Origin: Nannocystis sp. RBIL2
GTDB lineage: Bacteria > Myxococcota_A > Polyangia > Nannocystales > Nannocystaceae
DNA: 64,000 nt
NCBI RefSeq assembly: GCF_026626745.1
Contig: NZ_JAPNJW010000002.1
Location: 4,426,151 to 4,490,150 of the forward strand
Direction: 5' to 3'
Part shown: positions 41,949 through 50,321 of the stretch, one piece after another
Position numbering within the stretch: position 1 is the stretch's first letter
How the letters are laid out: each line of letters starts with the position of its first letter
Notes under the pieces: generated by a model
What the model saw: only the letters and a program-made list of their open reading frames with translations
Database searches by the model: none
Told to the model about the DNA's origin: nothing
Position numbers and translations under genes: made by a program

Positions 41949-42121
41949 ATGCGCTGGGCGTCTCACGGGCGACGGTGTATCGCCGACGAGAGCCCGCCGC
42001 TCATCTGTCCAGGTCGGGCACACCACGACTCGAGCTGGCTCACGCTCGACTTCCTCGTGACCCCAGGTCGTGTGGACTTTCAGCAGACGCCAGCCGCGCC
42101 TGTTTCGGTCGCCGCAAGTGA
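41930..42121 (+). pseudogene. Helix-turn-helix remnant (transposase/resolvase-like)
   Basis: An ATG within the repeat opens a frame with MHALGVSRATVYRRRE, a typical recognition-helix motif (LGVSRATVYRW) of resolvases and IS630-like transposases. Homology ends within 20 codons. Too short to assign; possibly a chance match beside a repeat. Confidence 0.25.
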
Positions 42122-42210
42122 GCCAACGAGGGATGCCAGGCCATCGCGTTCGCTCTGGTATTCGAGCTCGGCGCCTTGCGATCTTCGCGTTCTTGTCCTA
42201 CCCACCCCGC

Positions 42211-42423
42211 ATGCTCAACTCTGCCGAGCGTCGAGAACTATCTTACCAGCGGTGGGAAGCTGCCGCGGACGAACTGTCGATGCTGCGAACGGCACTTCGA
42301 AACGCCCCCAACGATGAGCTGCGCCAGCGTCATCGCGCTGTCATGGAACAGTTCAAACAGCTCACGGACGACCTCTACGCCCCCTGCCTCGCCTCGGCGT
42401 CGGCTTCGCGCGGCAGGTCGTAG
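42211..42423 (+). CDS. Small hypothetical helical protein
   Basis: 70 aa from ATG. The first 55 residues form a charged helix pair (RRELSYQRWEAAADELSMLR, LRQRHRAVMEQFKQLTDDLY). Coding-like composition. No domain, signal or ribosome binding site of note. It may be truncated at its 3' end. Confidence 0.4.
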   Translation: MLNSAERRELSYQRWEAAADELSMLRTALRNAPNDELRQRHRAVMEQFKQLTDDLYAPCLASASASRGRS

Positions 42424-42678
42424 ATCTCCGGGCGCAGTCGCTCGAGCCGTGGCTCGATGCCGTAAACAGGCGCTCCAGGGTCCCGATGAGCCACCTCGAA
42501 TTTCTCCCCGGGCGGACAGGCGTACGAACATCACCGTAGACGCGGCCCTGCGATCCACCGTCTGCCAGGACGCGAGGTCACGTCTTTGTCGCGAGCATCG
42601 GGATTGGTCGTGACACTCCGGAACACCGTCGCGACCTTCGCCGCCCATCCATGTGTCTGCGACTGACTCCGTCCGCGC

Positions 42679-44448
42679 TCAGGCAATCAGCAGCCACAAC
42701 ACTGCGAGGACGAGCCCTGCGACGCATATGAGGCTGATCCAGATCGAGGCCTTCTTGAACGGACCCTCCGCCGGTTTCGAACTCGTCGACACCGGCACTG
42801 TCGTCGGCTGATCCGGCTTGGCAGCCAGTGGTCGAACCTCGGCGGTAGGCCGAACTTTGACCGGCTCCCGAGGCAGCGAATCGAAAGGTAGCGGCCCGAC
42901 TGTCGGAACCGGGCGTGCCGGTTCGGGCGGCAACAGTAGCGTCGTATCGACCGGGAGCGGCGGTATGACGATTTTCGCAGTCGGCGGGTCGTCGCCCGCA
43001 GTCGATCGTGGGCTCGCCAGCGGGACTGCTGCGCTCGCCTTCGCTTGGGCCAACGCGAGCGGACCCCTGGGCGACTTTCCAGGCGCGGTCTTCGTTTCTT
43101 CGCGAAGGATTGCGCCGTCCGTTCGCACGACCTCTGTCCGCTCGGGACTTACCGGCTCAGGACGGTGGACCGGAGGGAAAATCTCCGTCCTGTCGGTGAT
43201 CGCAGGTGCCGGAGTCGGCGAGACCGGAGGGAAAATCTCCGTCCTGTCGGTGATCGCAGGTGCCGGAGTCGGCGAGACCGGAGGGAAAACCTCCGTCCTG
43301 TCGGTGATCGCAGGTGCCGGAGCCGGCGAGACCGGAGGGAGGAGCTCGGTCCTGTCGTTGACCGCGCGTGCCGGAGTCGGCGAGACCGGAGGGAGGAGCT
43401 CGGTCCTGTCGTTGACCGCACGTGCCGGAGTCGGCGAGACCGGAGGGAGGAGCTCGGTCCTGCCAGTGACCGCAGCCGACATCGCGGCAGAAGCTGCCGA
43501 TGGCGGCGACGGCTGGATCGCTACATTCGCCAGAGCCGGCCCCGCTCCGACTGCAGCTCGCGGCTTCGCGGATGGCGTCACGCTCGCGCTCGGCGGCGCC
43601 GAAATGATCGAGAGCGGGGAAATCTCGGGTTTGGGATCGGGCCGAGGAGCCGCCGTGGGCGTCGCCTTGACCGGCGCCTCGGCGACACCCAGCAGCTCGC
43701 GGAGTCCCGCGCGCATCGCCGCGAGATCGGGCCGCTGCGCCGGATCCTGAGACAACGCCTTGGCCATGAACTCGTCCACCGGCCCCGGCACCGCGACGAG
43801 CGAGCGCAGCCGCGGCGGCGTCTTTCCAGCCGACTTCTGGCTCGTGATCAGCTCGAACAGGATGACCGCGAGCGTATATGCGTCGCTGCGCGAGTCGCCG
43901 CCGCCTTGCCCCTGCTCCGGCGCCCGATAGCCGGCCTCGTCAGGGCGGCCGAGCTCCAGCTCGGCCACTCCGAAGTCGAGCAACCTGACATCGTCGCGAA
44001 CAGTCACTGCGCAGCGCGACGGCGTCAGGATCCGGTGAGCGACGCCCGTCGCTGCGTGGGCCCCGAGCAGGATCTCAGCCGCGCGCTCGCCGAGCATCAG
44101 GGCGCGTCGCCACGGCATCGGCCCCTGGTCGCGCAATTTGTCGAATCCGCGGAACGCCTGCGGCTCGGCCAGGCAAAATGGCGGCACCGGCGGCGTGCTG
44201 GCGACCCCCTGCGGCAGCACCAGCCCCGCGATCTTGCCGGCCGTCGCCGCGGCGACGGTCCGAGCGAACGCAGCCCACGCCTTCGGGTGCGCGCACGCCG
44301 GGTCGAGCAGCAACAGCGCGACGTCGAGGCCCGAATGGTGATCGAACGCCAGGAACGCCCGCACTGCGCCCTCGCTCCGGAGCGGCGACTTGAGCTCATA
44401 GCGGCCGGCGCAGCGATCGCCGATCTGCGGTGAGAACGAGGTCGACAC
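42679..44448 (-). CDS. Membrane-anchored pseudokinase with Pro-rich tandem repeats
   Basis: 589 aa from a GTG (VSTSFSPQIGDRCAGRYEL), where kinase similarity begins; the frame continues upstream without coding bias. The kinase fold is recognisable (LLDFGVAELE as DFG, YRAPEQGQGG as APE, SDAYTLAVILFELIT as helix F), but key residues are missing: no glycine loop, the ATP-binding Lys is replaced (DVALLLLD), and the catalytic loop reads VAHRILTPSR with no Asp. It should be inactive. A Pro/Ala region with six 18-residue repeats (PPVSPTPARAVNDRTELL type) follows, and a C-terminal membrane helix of about 20 residues ends the protein. It diverges from the T6SS effector operon, so a regulatory role there is possible. 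Confidence 0.8.
   Translation of the reverse strand: MSTSFSPQIGDRCAGRYELKSPLRSEGAVRAFLAFDHHSGLDVALLLLDPACAHPKAWAAFARTVAAATAGKIAGLVLPQGVASTPPVPPFCLAEPQAFRGFDKLRDQGPMPWRRALMLGERAAEILLGAHAATGVAHRILTPSRCAVTVRDDVRLLDFGVAELELGRPDEAGYRAPEQGQGGGDSRSDAYTLAVILFELITSQKSAGKTPPRLRSLVAVPGPVDEFMAKALSQDPAQRPDLAAMRAGLRELLGVAEAPVKATPTAAPRPDPKPEISPLSIISAPPSASVTPSAKPRAAVGAGPALANVAIQPSPPSAASAAMSAAVTGRTELLPPVSPTPARAVNDRTELLPPVSPTPARAVNDRTELLPPVSPAPAPAITDRTEVFPPVSPTPAPAITDRTEIFPPVSPTPAPAITDRTEIFPPVHRPEPVSPERTEVVRTDGAILREETKTAPGKSPRGPLALAQAKASAAVPLASPRSTAGDDPPTAKIVIPPLPVDTTLLLPPEPARPVPTVGPLPFDSLPREPVKVRPTAEVRPLAAKPDQPTTVPVSTSSKPAEGPFKKASIWISLICVAGLVLAVLWLLIA
43168..43491. repeat. Six 54-bp tandem repeats in the pseudokinase gene
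   Basis: Units start at 43168, 43222, 43276, 43330, 43384 and 43438. The first three share AAAATCTCCG or AAAACCTCCG, the last three GGAGCTCGGT, so two sub-families arose by recent duplication. Each encodes 18 residues. Confidence 0.9.
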
Positions 44449-44619
44449 GCCGACGAACGGCCAGCATGCACGCGATCGCCTGCGTCCGTCAATTGCGGAT
44501 CTCGATGTCCGCTGGCCTTCGCCCCGTGTTCGCCTCCGCGCGGCGCGATCCAGGCTGTGCGCGATCGGTCGCAACGCGCGTCTCGGTCGCCTCCGGATCA
44601 TGATACGATCGCGGGATCC

Positions 44620-45633
44620 ATGCCTGACGCCGCTCGCATCAGCGACTTCCACGTGTGCCCGAAGGTCGAGCCCGGCCCCGTTCCGCACGTCGGTGGTCCG
44701 ATCTTCAGCGGCAGCGCCAACGTGATCATCGGGTTTCTGCCTGCCGCCCGCGAGGGAGACAGCGTCGTTTGCTTTCCGATCGGTCCGACCGACAGGATCA
44801 AACGGGGCTCGGCGACCGTGCTGATCAACAGCCGCCCCGCTGCCCGCCGGTCCGACCCCGGTTCGCACATTTCCGGCGACCTGATCGTCGCCGGCTGTCC
44901 GACGGTCGTGATCGGCGACTCCACCCAGGCTTTCACCTTTCGCGGGGCCGCCCGGCGCGGCACCCCGTTTTGCGAGGAATGCGAGCGCAGGCGCCGTGAG
45001 ATGGACGATCGCGACGACTCCGCCGAGGTCCTCTCACCCGATCCCGACACCGCGACCCTCGACGACGACCATCCCCCGTCCGGCGCCGAGCTCGGTCGCG
45101 ACTTGCTCGCGAGCTCCTTGCTCAACAAGGAAGGGCTCGCCGCCCAGCCCAACCGGAACGACGGCCTCGACGACGAACGCGTCGCCGCCAGGGTTGCCGT
45201 CGCATATCAGTTCTACGCCGCCCACGCTGGCCAGAGGTTCAAGCCGAGCAGGCTGACCTCGCACATCCGCGCGATCGACCTCTCGCAGCCCGTCGAGGTG
45301 ATCGCGGTCGCCGCCCAGACGCTCCACCAGCGCGGCTACCCGGGCGGGGCCAATGGTGAGTACTTCGCGCTCGACCCGGACCTGACGCCCGAACAGCTCG
45401 GCACCTCCGCGATCGTCCCCGGGCCCGACGGCACACGTGTCTCAAGAGACAGACGCACCGTCGAGTACGGCGAAGCCCCCGCGTTCGGCCTCAAGAGCAC
45501 CGCCGCTGCCGTGATCGACACCTGGACCTTCCCGAGGACCGCCACGGATCCCGGCGAGCAGATCTCTTGCGAGGGCGGCGGCACGCAGGTGTACGTCCCG
45601 CGGGCCTTCCACGTCTCCAGCCGCAACGTCTGA
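44620..45633 (+). CDS. PAAR-domain T6SS effector with Tse6/Ntox46-like toxin domain
   Basis: 337 aa from ATG. Residues 1-118 are a PAAR domain, the sharp tip of the T6SS spike (HVGGPIFSGSANVIIGFLPA, ARRSDPGSHISGDLIVAGCP with metal-binding His/Cys). A charged linker follows (about 120-195). Residues about 200-337 match polymorphic toxin type 46: LTSHIRAIDLSQPVEV, ANGEYFALD, QLGTSA, GLKSTAAAVIDTW, CEGGGTQVYVPRAFH. As I recall this family includes the NAD(P) glycohydrolase domain of Pseudomonas Tse6; the assignment rests on motif similarity and on the Tsi6-like domain encoded next. Unlike Tse6, no membrane helices lie between tip and toxin. First gene of the operon. Confidence 0.85.
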   Translation: MPDAARISDFHVCPKVEPGPVPHVGGPIFSGSANVIIGFLPAAREGDSVVCFPIGPTDRIKRGSATVLINSRPAARRSDPGSHISGDLIVAGCPTVVIGDSTQAFTFRGAARRGTPFCEECERRRREMDDRDDSAEVLSPDPDTATLDDDHPPSGAELGRDLLASSLLNKEGLAAQPNRNDGLDDERVAARVAVAYQFYAAHAGQRFKPSRLTSHIRAIDLSQPVEVIAVAAQTLHQRGYPGGANGEYFALDPDLTPEQLGTSAIVPGPDGTRVSRDRRTVEYGEAPAFGLKSTAAAVIDTWTFPRTATDPGEQISCEGGGTQVYVPRAFHVSSRNV

Positions 45634-45642
45634 GGCGACGCC

Positions 45643-46764
45643 ATGGCCGACGTGATGCGGATCCTGTCGCGCGACGCCTTCGCCGAGGTGCTCACCGAGG
45701 CCCGCCGCCGCACCCGGACGCTCGACCCCTCCCGTTGGCCGCTGCTGCGGCAGATCGAGGCCCAGCTCCAATTCATCGCCGAGCAGACCAAGAGAGGCCG
45801 CGTGCCTCACGAGGACGATCGCTTGCGCACCACCCTCGGCCCGCTCGCTGCTCGCAACCTCGAAGACATCGACCCCGAGTACGCCGACCAGCTCGAGGAG
45901 CTCGACTACACATTTCGCCGCTACCCGCAATTGCCCGCCGGCCCGCCCGTGCGCCGCCGCGGGGTCTTGCAGGTGTGGTCCGGGCGCGAGACCTACCGCA
46001 AGCTGGTACTCGACCTCGGCGTCCCGCGCACCGTCGGCAACGCCCACGCCGACTTTGTCGTCCACGGCTCCCCCGACGGCTCCCCGCACTTTCAGATCGT
46101 CTGGGACGGCGTCAGCGCCCACGTCCAGGCTGAAGGCTCGCACCGCCTCGCTGTCAATGGTGAGTCCACCTGGTATGGCGAGATGGCCAACCGCGGCTGG
46201 ATGACCGCCGTCCGCACGACCTATCGCTTCCTCGTGGAGGACCGAACCCCGCCCCCCGAGCCCGTCGCCCCCTCCGCCGCCGCCCTCGCGGCCCTCACCG
46301 AGCTCGAGCGCCGCTGCCATACCGGTCATCTCTACGCCATCATCGACGCCGCCCGCTCCGACCGCGCCCTCCAGCTCGTCGAGGAGAGCATCGACCCCTA
46401 CGCCTCCCTCTACGACGGCGAACAGGGCCGCGCTTTCGACGACATCGCTCCCTACCTCGTACACCTGCAGCCGGGCTCGTGGCTGCTCGAGCGCCTCGTC
46501 ACCGAGGGCTGGGGCGACGCCTGGGGTATTTATGTGCAGAGCGGCGCCGGCTTCGACAAGGTCCGCCGCCACCTTCGCCAATTCCTCAAGGTCGAAGTCG
46601 AGGGTGAGGCAAAGCCGATGTTCTTTCGCTTCTACGACCCACGGGTGCTACGCACCTTCGCCGCAGTGATGGCGCCCGAGCAGAGATCGGAGCTCCTGAA
46701 AGCAGTCGACGGGGTCCTGTTCGAACGATCCGGCCCCGACCTCCGGATGGGCGTCATCGAGTGA
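45643..46764 (+). CDS. Fusion of Tsi6-like immunity, FHA and DUF4123 adaptor domains
   Basis: 373 aa from ATG with GAGG 7 nt upstream, 9 bp after the effector gene. Residues 1-98 resemble the immunity protein Tsi6: a helical bundle with QIEAQLQFIAEQTKRGR, LRTTLGPLAARNLED and DPEYADQLEELDYTFRR, parallel to Tsi6 QLQYIRS..LTLGSIAVKEFDETDPELS. Residues about 105-198 form an FHA-like beta domain (DLGVPRTVGNAHADFVVHG). Residues about 228-345 are DUF4123 (LYAIIDAARSDRALQLVEES, HLQPGSWLLERL, FFRFYDPRVLRTF), the adaptor that loads effectors on VgrG. Immunity and loading in one chain is unusual. Cytoplasmic. Confidence 0.85.
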   Translation: MADVMRILSRDAFAEVLTEARRRTRTLDPSRWPLLRQIEAQLQFIAEQTKRGRVPHEDDRLRTTLGPLAARNLEDIDPEYADQLEELDYTFRRYPQLPAGPPVRRRGVLQVWSGRETYRKLVLDLGVPRTVGNAHADFVVHGSPDGSPHFQIVWDGVSAHVQAEGSHRLAVNGESTWYGEMANRGWMTAVRTTYRFLVEDRTPPPEPVAPSAAALAALTELERRCHTGHLYAIIDAARSDRALQLVEESIDPYASLYDGEQGRAFDDIAPYLVHLQPGSWLLERLVTEGWGDAWGIYVQSGAGFDKVRRHLRQFLKVEVEGEAKPMFFRFYDPRVLRTFAAVMAPEQRSELLKAVDGVLFERSGPDLRMGVIE

Positions 46765-46932
46765 GTCCGGCATGGGTCGTTCGGCCGCGAGCATTTCCGA
46801 GGGGCGGGCGTGGACGCGCGCCGCGTCGACGATTGTCGATCGGCAGGCACGCGTGTTAGTGTCCCGCCTGCGACGGCGATTGCGCGTAGATGCATGCGCG
46901 CGCGGGCGAGGGCGGAGGGTCGACGGCGAGCG

Positions 46933-47712
46933 ATGTTGAAGATCAGCGCCACGCAGCGGGGAGCGTTCGAGCGCGCGGCGCTCGCGGACTTCGACGCGCG
47001 CATGTTGACGCACCTCGAGCGGTTCAGCCCGCGTCACCTGCGGATCGTCGGCGATCCCGAACTCGGCGCGCTGATCGTCGTCGGCCACGAGCGAGCCGAG
47101 CTGTACGGGCTGGTATCCGAGCGCAGCAAGCGGATTTACATCGAGCTGATGCTCATGTTCGGCAGCGGCTTCGCCACCGATCCCCAGCACGTGTGGGCGG
47201 TGGAGCCGCTGCGCGCGGGCGACGACGAGTACAGGCGAGTCGACCGGCTCCGCGACGCGGCCTGGCGCCACCTCGACCGCACGGCCAGCGACGACCTCGA
47301 CGCCGCAGGGCGCTCGCAGCCCGGTCGGGCGGCCGCCCAGCTGCAGCAGTTCGCGCAGTTCGAGCGCGCGCCGAGCGACGAGGCGGGGCTCGACCTGCGG
47401 GCCCTGCTGGTCGCGCTGCTCCGCCGAGTGTTCCCGGCCAAGTGCGAGGACATCGGGGAGCCGGCGCTGGTCCGGACGGTCGAGCAGGCGCTGGCGACGG
47501 CGCGGACCTTCGCGCTGGTCACCGAGCGCGGACAGGCGCTGTTCGTCGGTCTCGCGGTGATCTTCGGCGCCGATTTTCATCGCGATCCGCAGTTCACGTG
47601 GGCCGGGCGGGCGCTCGCCGAGGTCGGGAGCGCGAACGAGAGGACGCGGATCGAAGCGCTGCTGCGCGGGGCGACCGGGTGCCTCGATCGCTTCTGGGCC
47701 GAGGAGGGGTGA
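46933..47712 (+). CDS. T6SS-associated hypothetical protein with duplicated module
   Basis: 259 aa from ATG. Two copies of a helical module: ALIVVGHERAELYGLVSERS plus IYIELMLMFGSGFATDPQHV WA, and VEQALATARTFALVTERGQA plus LFVGLAVIFGADFHRDPQFT WA. Proteins of this form are common beside VgrG, PAAR and DUF4123 genes in other bacteria; the function is unknown to me, an adaptor or immunity-related role being likely. Its stop TGA overlaps the next ATG by one base (TGATG), giving translational coupling to the arginine deiminase. Confidence 0.75.
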   Translation: MLKISATQRGAFERAALADFDARMLTHLERFSPRHLRIVGDPELGALIVVGHERAELYGLVSERSKRIYIELMLMFGSGFATDPQHVWAVEPLRAGDDEYRRVDRLRDAAWRHLDRTASDDLDAAGRSQPGRAAAQLQQFAQFERAPSDEAGLDLRALLVALLRRVFPAKCEDIGEPALVRTVEQALATARTFALVTERGQALFVGLAVIFGADFHRDPQFTWAGRALAEVGSANERTRIEALLRGATGCLDRFWAEEG

Positions 47713-49643
47713 TGGGATTAGGCAGCGGAGTCCAGCGGGGGCAGAGCGAGCGCGGGCCGGCGGCGGCGACCCGCCCGAACAGCACGGTCGAGGCGTGCAT
47801 GGTCGAGTATCACCTGCACGTCGACGCCGACCGCGACGGCGTCGTCGACGACGATCGCAGCCACAACGACCGCTGGGCGTGGGGCCCCGGCAGCAAGGGC
47901 GCGATCATCCTGTGCAACAACGACGACGAGAATCGGAGGCGCCGCTGCGACAACGAGGACGCGGAGATCAACGCGGCGCCCGACCCCGATGACATCGCCC
48001 CGCTGGTGATCCGGCGCGTGGCCGGGCACCCGCCTGCGCCGGGCTCGTGGCGCGGGTTCCTCGAGGTCTCGGCCGAGGACGCGCCGCGCGTGCGGGTGTT
48101 CGCCAGCCGCAGCAGCGAGGCGGCGCAGGTGCTCGGCGCGGGGGTCGTCGTGCCGAGCGAGGGCAGCACCGCGGAGGCCGGCGAGGCGACCGAGGGCGAC
48201 GGGGCGGGGGCCGGCGAGGCGGCCCAGAACGTCACCCCGGCGGTGCTGAGCTGGACGCTCCCGGACCTGAACTTCACCGAGAAAGAGCTCGGGGTCGAGG
48301 CGGTGATGTACGCTCAGGGCAGCTTCAACGGCGAGGTCGTGATCAAGCTGCGGATCGAGCGGGGCGCGGCGGGGACGCACGAGGAGCAGGTCCGGCTGCG
48401 GGTCGCGCCGTGGATCGCGTTCAACCACCTCGACCCGACGACGCGGGTGTACGTCGGCGAGGCGATCGACAACGCGGAGTTTCGCCGCGACCTCGCGGCC
48501 CAGGTCGCCGCGGCCGGGCTGCCCCCGCCGGAGGTCGCAGAGGCGGCGTACGGCAGGGATCGCTGGTTGCAGGACGCGATGGAGATCGGGTTCTCGAGCC
48601 TGCCGCGGACCGGCCCCCCGGCGGCGCGCCACCTGCCGGTCGTGCTGCGCACCGCCAACGACCGCGAGAAGATGGGCTGGGGGCCCATCGACCGCTACCC
48701 GCGCGAACGGATGCTCGAGCCCGGCTTCGGGTGGGTCCAGGCGATGCCGCCGAGCAAGAGCGGCGGCACCCTCGACTCGTTCGGCAACCTCGAGTGCTCG
48801 CCGCCGTTCACCCACAGCGGTCGCGGCAAGGAGTACAAGTTCGGCCGCCTGATCTACGGCGAGCACCCCGGCGGCACCGCCCGGCGCAACATGCAGCGCG
48901 ATGTCGTCGATTTCCTGCGCGCGCAGCGGGTCCAGGAGCCGTTCGCGCTCAACACCGGGTGGCTGGAGGTCGGTCACGTCGACGAGGTGATGTCGTTCGT
49001 GCCGGTGAAGAACGCGCCCAAGAAGTTCAAGGTCGCGCTCGCCAGCCCGACGGAAGCGGTGACGATCCTGCGCCGACTCAAAGCGGCGCGGCAGGGCACC
49101 GCGCCGCTGCTGCGGCTCACGCCGCCGCCGCCGCTGCCCGATCATCCGCCGGATGTCATGACGCCGCAGGACCAATACGACAGCTACCACCTGCGCACGG
49201 TCGACGAGGTGCTCGACGACTCGTCTTTCATGAACGTGCAGACGACGGTGCAGGGCTCCATCGATGGCATCAAGGCCAAGCTCATGGACGAGCTCGACCT
49301 CGCGGAGACCGACTTCATCCCGTTGCCGGTGCTGTTCATGACGACCGAAAATAATCTTCACGTCGCGTACACGCCAGGGGTGGTCAACATGCTGGTATTG
49401 ACGAAACCCGACAAGACGGTGCGGCTGGTGATCCCCAAGCCGTTCGGGCCGGAGGTCGGCGGGGTGTGCCAGTTCGAGAGCAACATCCGCACCGCGCTCG
49501 GGCCGCCGGCCGACACCGGCGTCGACCTCGAGTTCGTCGACGATTTCTTCACGTATCACGTCAATTACGGCGAGATCCACTGCGGGACGAACAGCAAGCG
49601 GGAGCCGCCGGTCGATCGCTGGTGGTGGGAGCAGCAGGTATGA
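47712..49643 (+). CDS. Protein-arginine deiminase (PAD) family enzyme, candidate T6SS cargo
   Basis: 643 aa from an ATG overlapping the previous stop. The C-terminal two thirds match eukaryotic-type PAD: RWLQDAMEIGF (D288), NTGWLEVGHVDEVMSF (H422, D424) and YGEIHCGTNSKREP (C624) reproduce the four catalytic residues of human PAD4 (D350, H471, D473, C645). DSFGNLECSPP and FESNIR are also PAD-like. The N-terminal 250 residues hold a beta-rich PAD middle-domain-like region and acidic loops (DADRDGVVDDDR) that may bind calcium. It should convert protein arginine to citrulline with release of ammonia. No signal peptide. Placement within a PAAR/DUF4123 operon suggests export by T6SS. Confidence 0.88.
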   Translation: MGLGSGVQRGQSERGPAAATRPNSTVEACMVEYHLHVDADRDGVVDDDRSHNDRWAWGPGSKGAIILCNNDDENRRRRCDNEDAEINAAPDPDDIAPLVIRRVAGHPPAPGSWRGFLEVSAEDAPRVRVFASRSSEAAQVLGAGVVVPSEGSTAEAGEATEGDGAGAGEAAQNVTPAVLSWTLPDLNFTEKELGVEAVMYAQGSFNGEVVIKLRIERGAAGTHEEQVRLRVAPWIAFNHLDPTTRVYVGEAIDNAEFRRDLAAQVAAAGLPPPEVAEAAYGRDRWLQDAMEIGFSSLPRTGPPAARHLPVVLRTANDREKMGWGPIDRYPRERMLEPGFGWVQAMPPSKSGGTLDSFGNLECSPPFTHSGRGKEYKFGRLIYGEHPGGTARRNMQRDVVDFLRAQRVQEPFALNTGWLEVGHVDEVMSFVPVKNAPKKFKVALASPTEAVTILRRLKAARQGTAPLLRLTPPPPLPDHPPDVMTPQDQYDSYHLRTVDEVLDDSSFMNVQTTVQGSIDGIKAKLMDELDLAETDFIPLPVLFMTTENNLHVAYTPGVVNMLVLTKPDKTVRLVIPKPFGPEVGGVCQFESNIRTALGPPADTGVDLEFVDDFFTYHVNYGEIHCGTNSKREPPVDRWWWEQQV

Positions 49644-50302
49644 CGCAGAAATGGCCAGAGTTCGCGGCGCTGCGGAGGCTTCACGGCGAGGACTACACGC
49701 ACCAGCGTGACCGGGTGCTCGCCGACCCGACGGCGGTGATGACCTACCTGCCGGCGTACGCCGGCGACCCCGACTGGCTGTGGCGGACGCTGGCGGCGAT
49801 CGTCCGCGGCTGGAGCGAGCACGCGGCGCTGTATCGTCAGGTGCTCGCGGAGCTCGATCAGGTCAACGTCGCCGCCGAGGGCAGGAAGGTCACCGGCATC
49901 TCGCGGATCTGGACCCGGTACGGGATGAAGGCCCGCAACGACTACGGGCCGGCGATCTTGCCGCTGTGCTGGGAGGTGATCCTCAAGTTCGGCGACCTGT
50001 GGCCGCAATGGAAGGTGATCACGTTCCTCGAGATGATCAGCGCGGTGCCGAAGGCGGAGTCGGTCGAGCCGGTGCTCACATTCATGCAGGAGGTCGCGCC
50101 GATCGACTTCATCGAGGCGGCGACCAACACGCTGCGCGACCTCCCGACCGCCGACGTGCAGCCGGCCCTGGTGGCGCGGATCGTCGTGGTCGAGGCGGCG
50201 GTACGCGCCCGCGGCAGCCTCGACCCGCGCAGCGCGGAGCTCCTGCGCATATGGTCCAAGCTGCGCCAGGAGGCCGCAGACGACCTGCCGCCGCCGCCCT
50301 GA
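49640..50302 (+). CDS. Hypothetical helical protein, candidate PAD immunity protein
   Basis: 220 aa; its ATG overlaps the deiminase stop (ATGA), so both are translationally coupled. All-helical, HEAT-like appearance: DWLWRTLAAIVRGWSEHAAL, ALVARIVVVEAAVRARG. Acidic overall, no signal peptide or membrane segment. No family recognised. Small proteins coupled directly after a toxin gene are often the cognate immunity protein, which is the working idea here; cytoplasmic location would fit protection against a self-modifying deiminase. Confidence 0.65.
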   Translation: MTQKWPEFAALRRLHGEDYTHQRDRVLADPTAVMTYLPAYAGDPDWLWRTLAAIVRGWSEHAALYRQVLAELDQVNVAAEGRKVTGISRIWTRYGMKARNDYGPAILPLCWEVILKFGDLWPQWKVITFLEMISAVPKAESVEPVLTFMQEVAPIDFIEAATNTLRDLPTADVQPALVARIVVVEAAVRARGSLDPRSAELLRIWSKLRQEAADDLPPPP

Positions 50303-50321
50303 CCAGGTGCGAGCGAGCCCG

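Larger units (their letters stand above)
41728..42210. other. Gene-poor region with two gene remnants
   Basis: About 480 bp. At 41780-41906 the plus strand encodes a coding-like tail (QVDLPRFIPDAPDGDGDGDH to a TAG) without a start, probably the end of a lost gene. At 41917-41948 lies a copy of the dispersed repeat, and from 41930 a helix-turn-helix-like piece follows. Nothing else recognised. Confidence 0.4.

Noticed and set aside
41930..42121. Insertion sequence suspected from LGVSRATVYRR.
   Set aside because: No DDE or serine recombinase catalytic part and no terminal inverted repeats; recorded only as a low-confidence remnant.
43168..43491. 54-bp tandem repeats considered as a CRISPR-like array.
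   Set aside because: No unique spacers; repeats are contiguous, in frame and encode an 18-residue protein repeat.
47718..49580. A 620-codon open frame on the minus strand.
   Set aside because: Antisense to the arginine deiminase, which has catalytic motifs and translational coupling.
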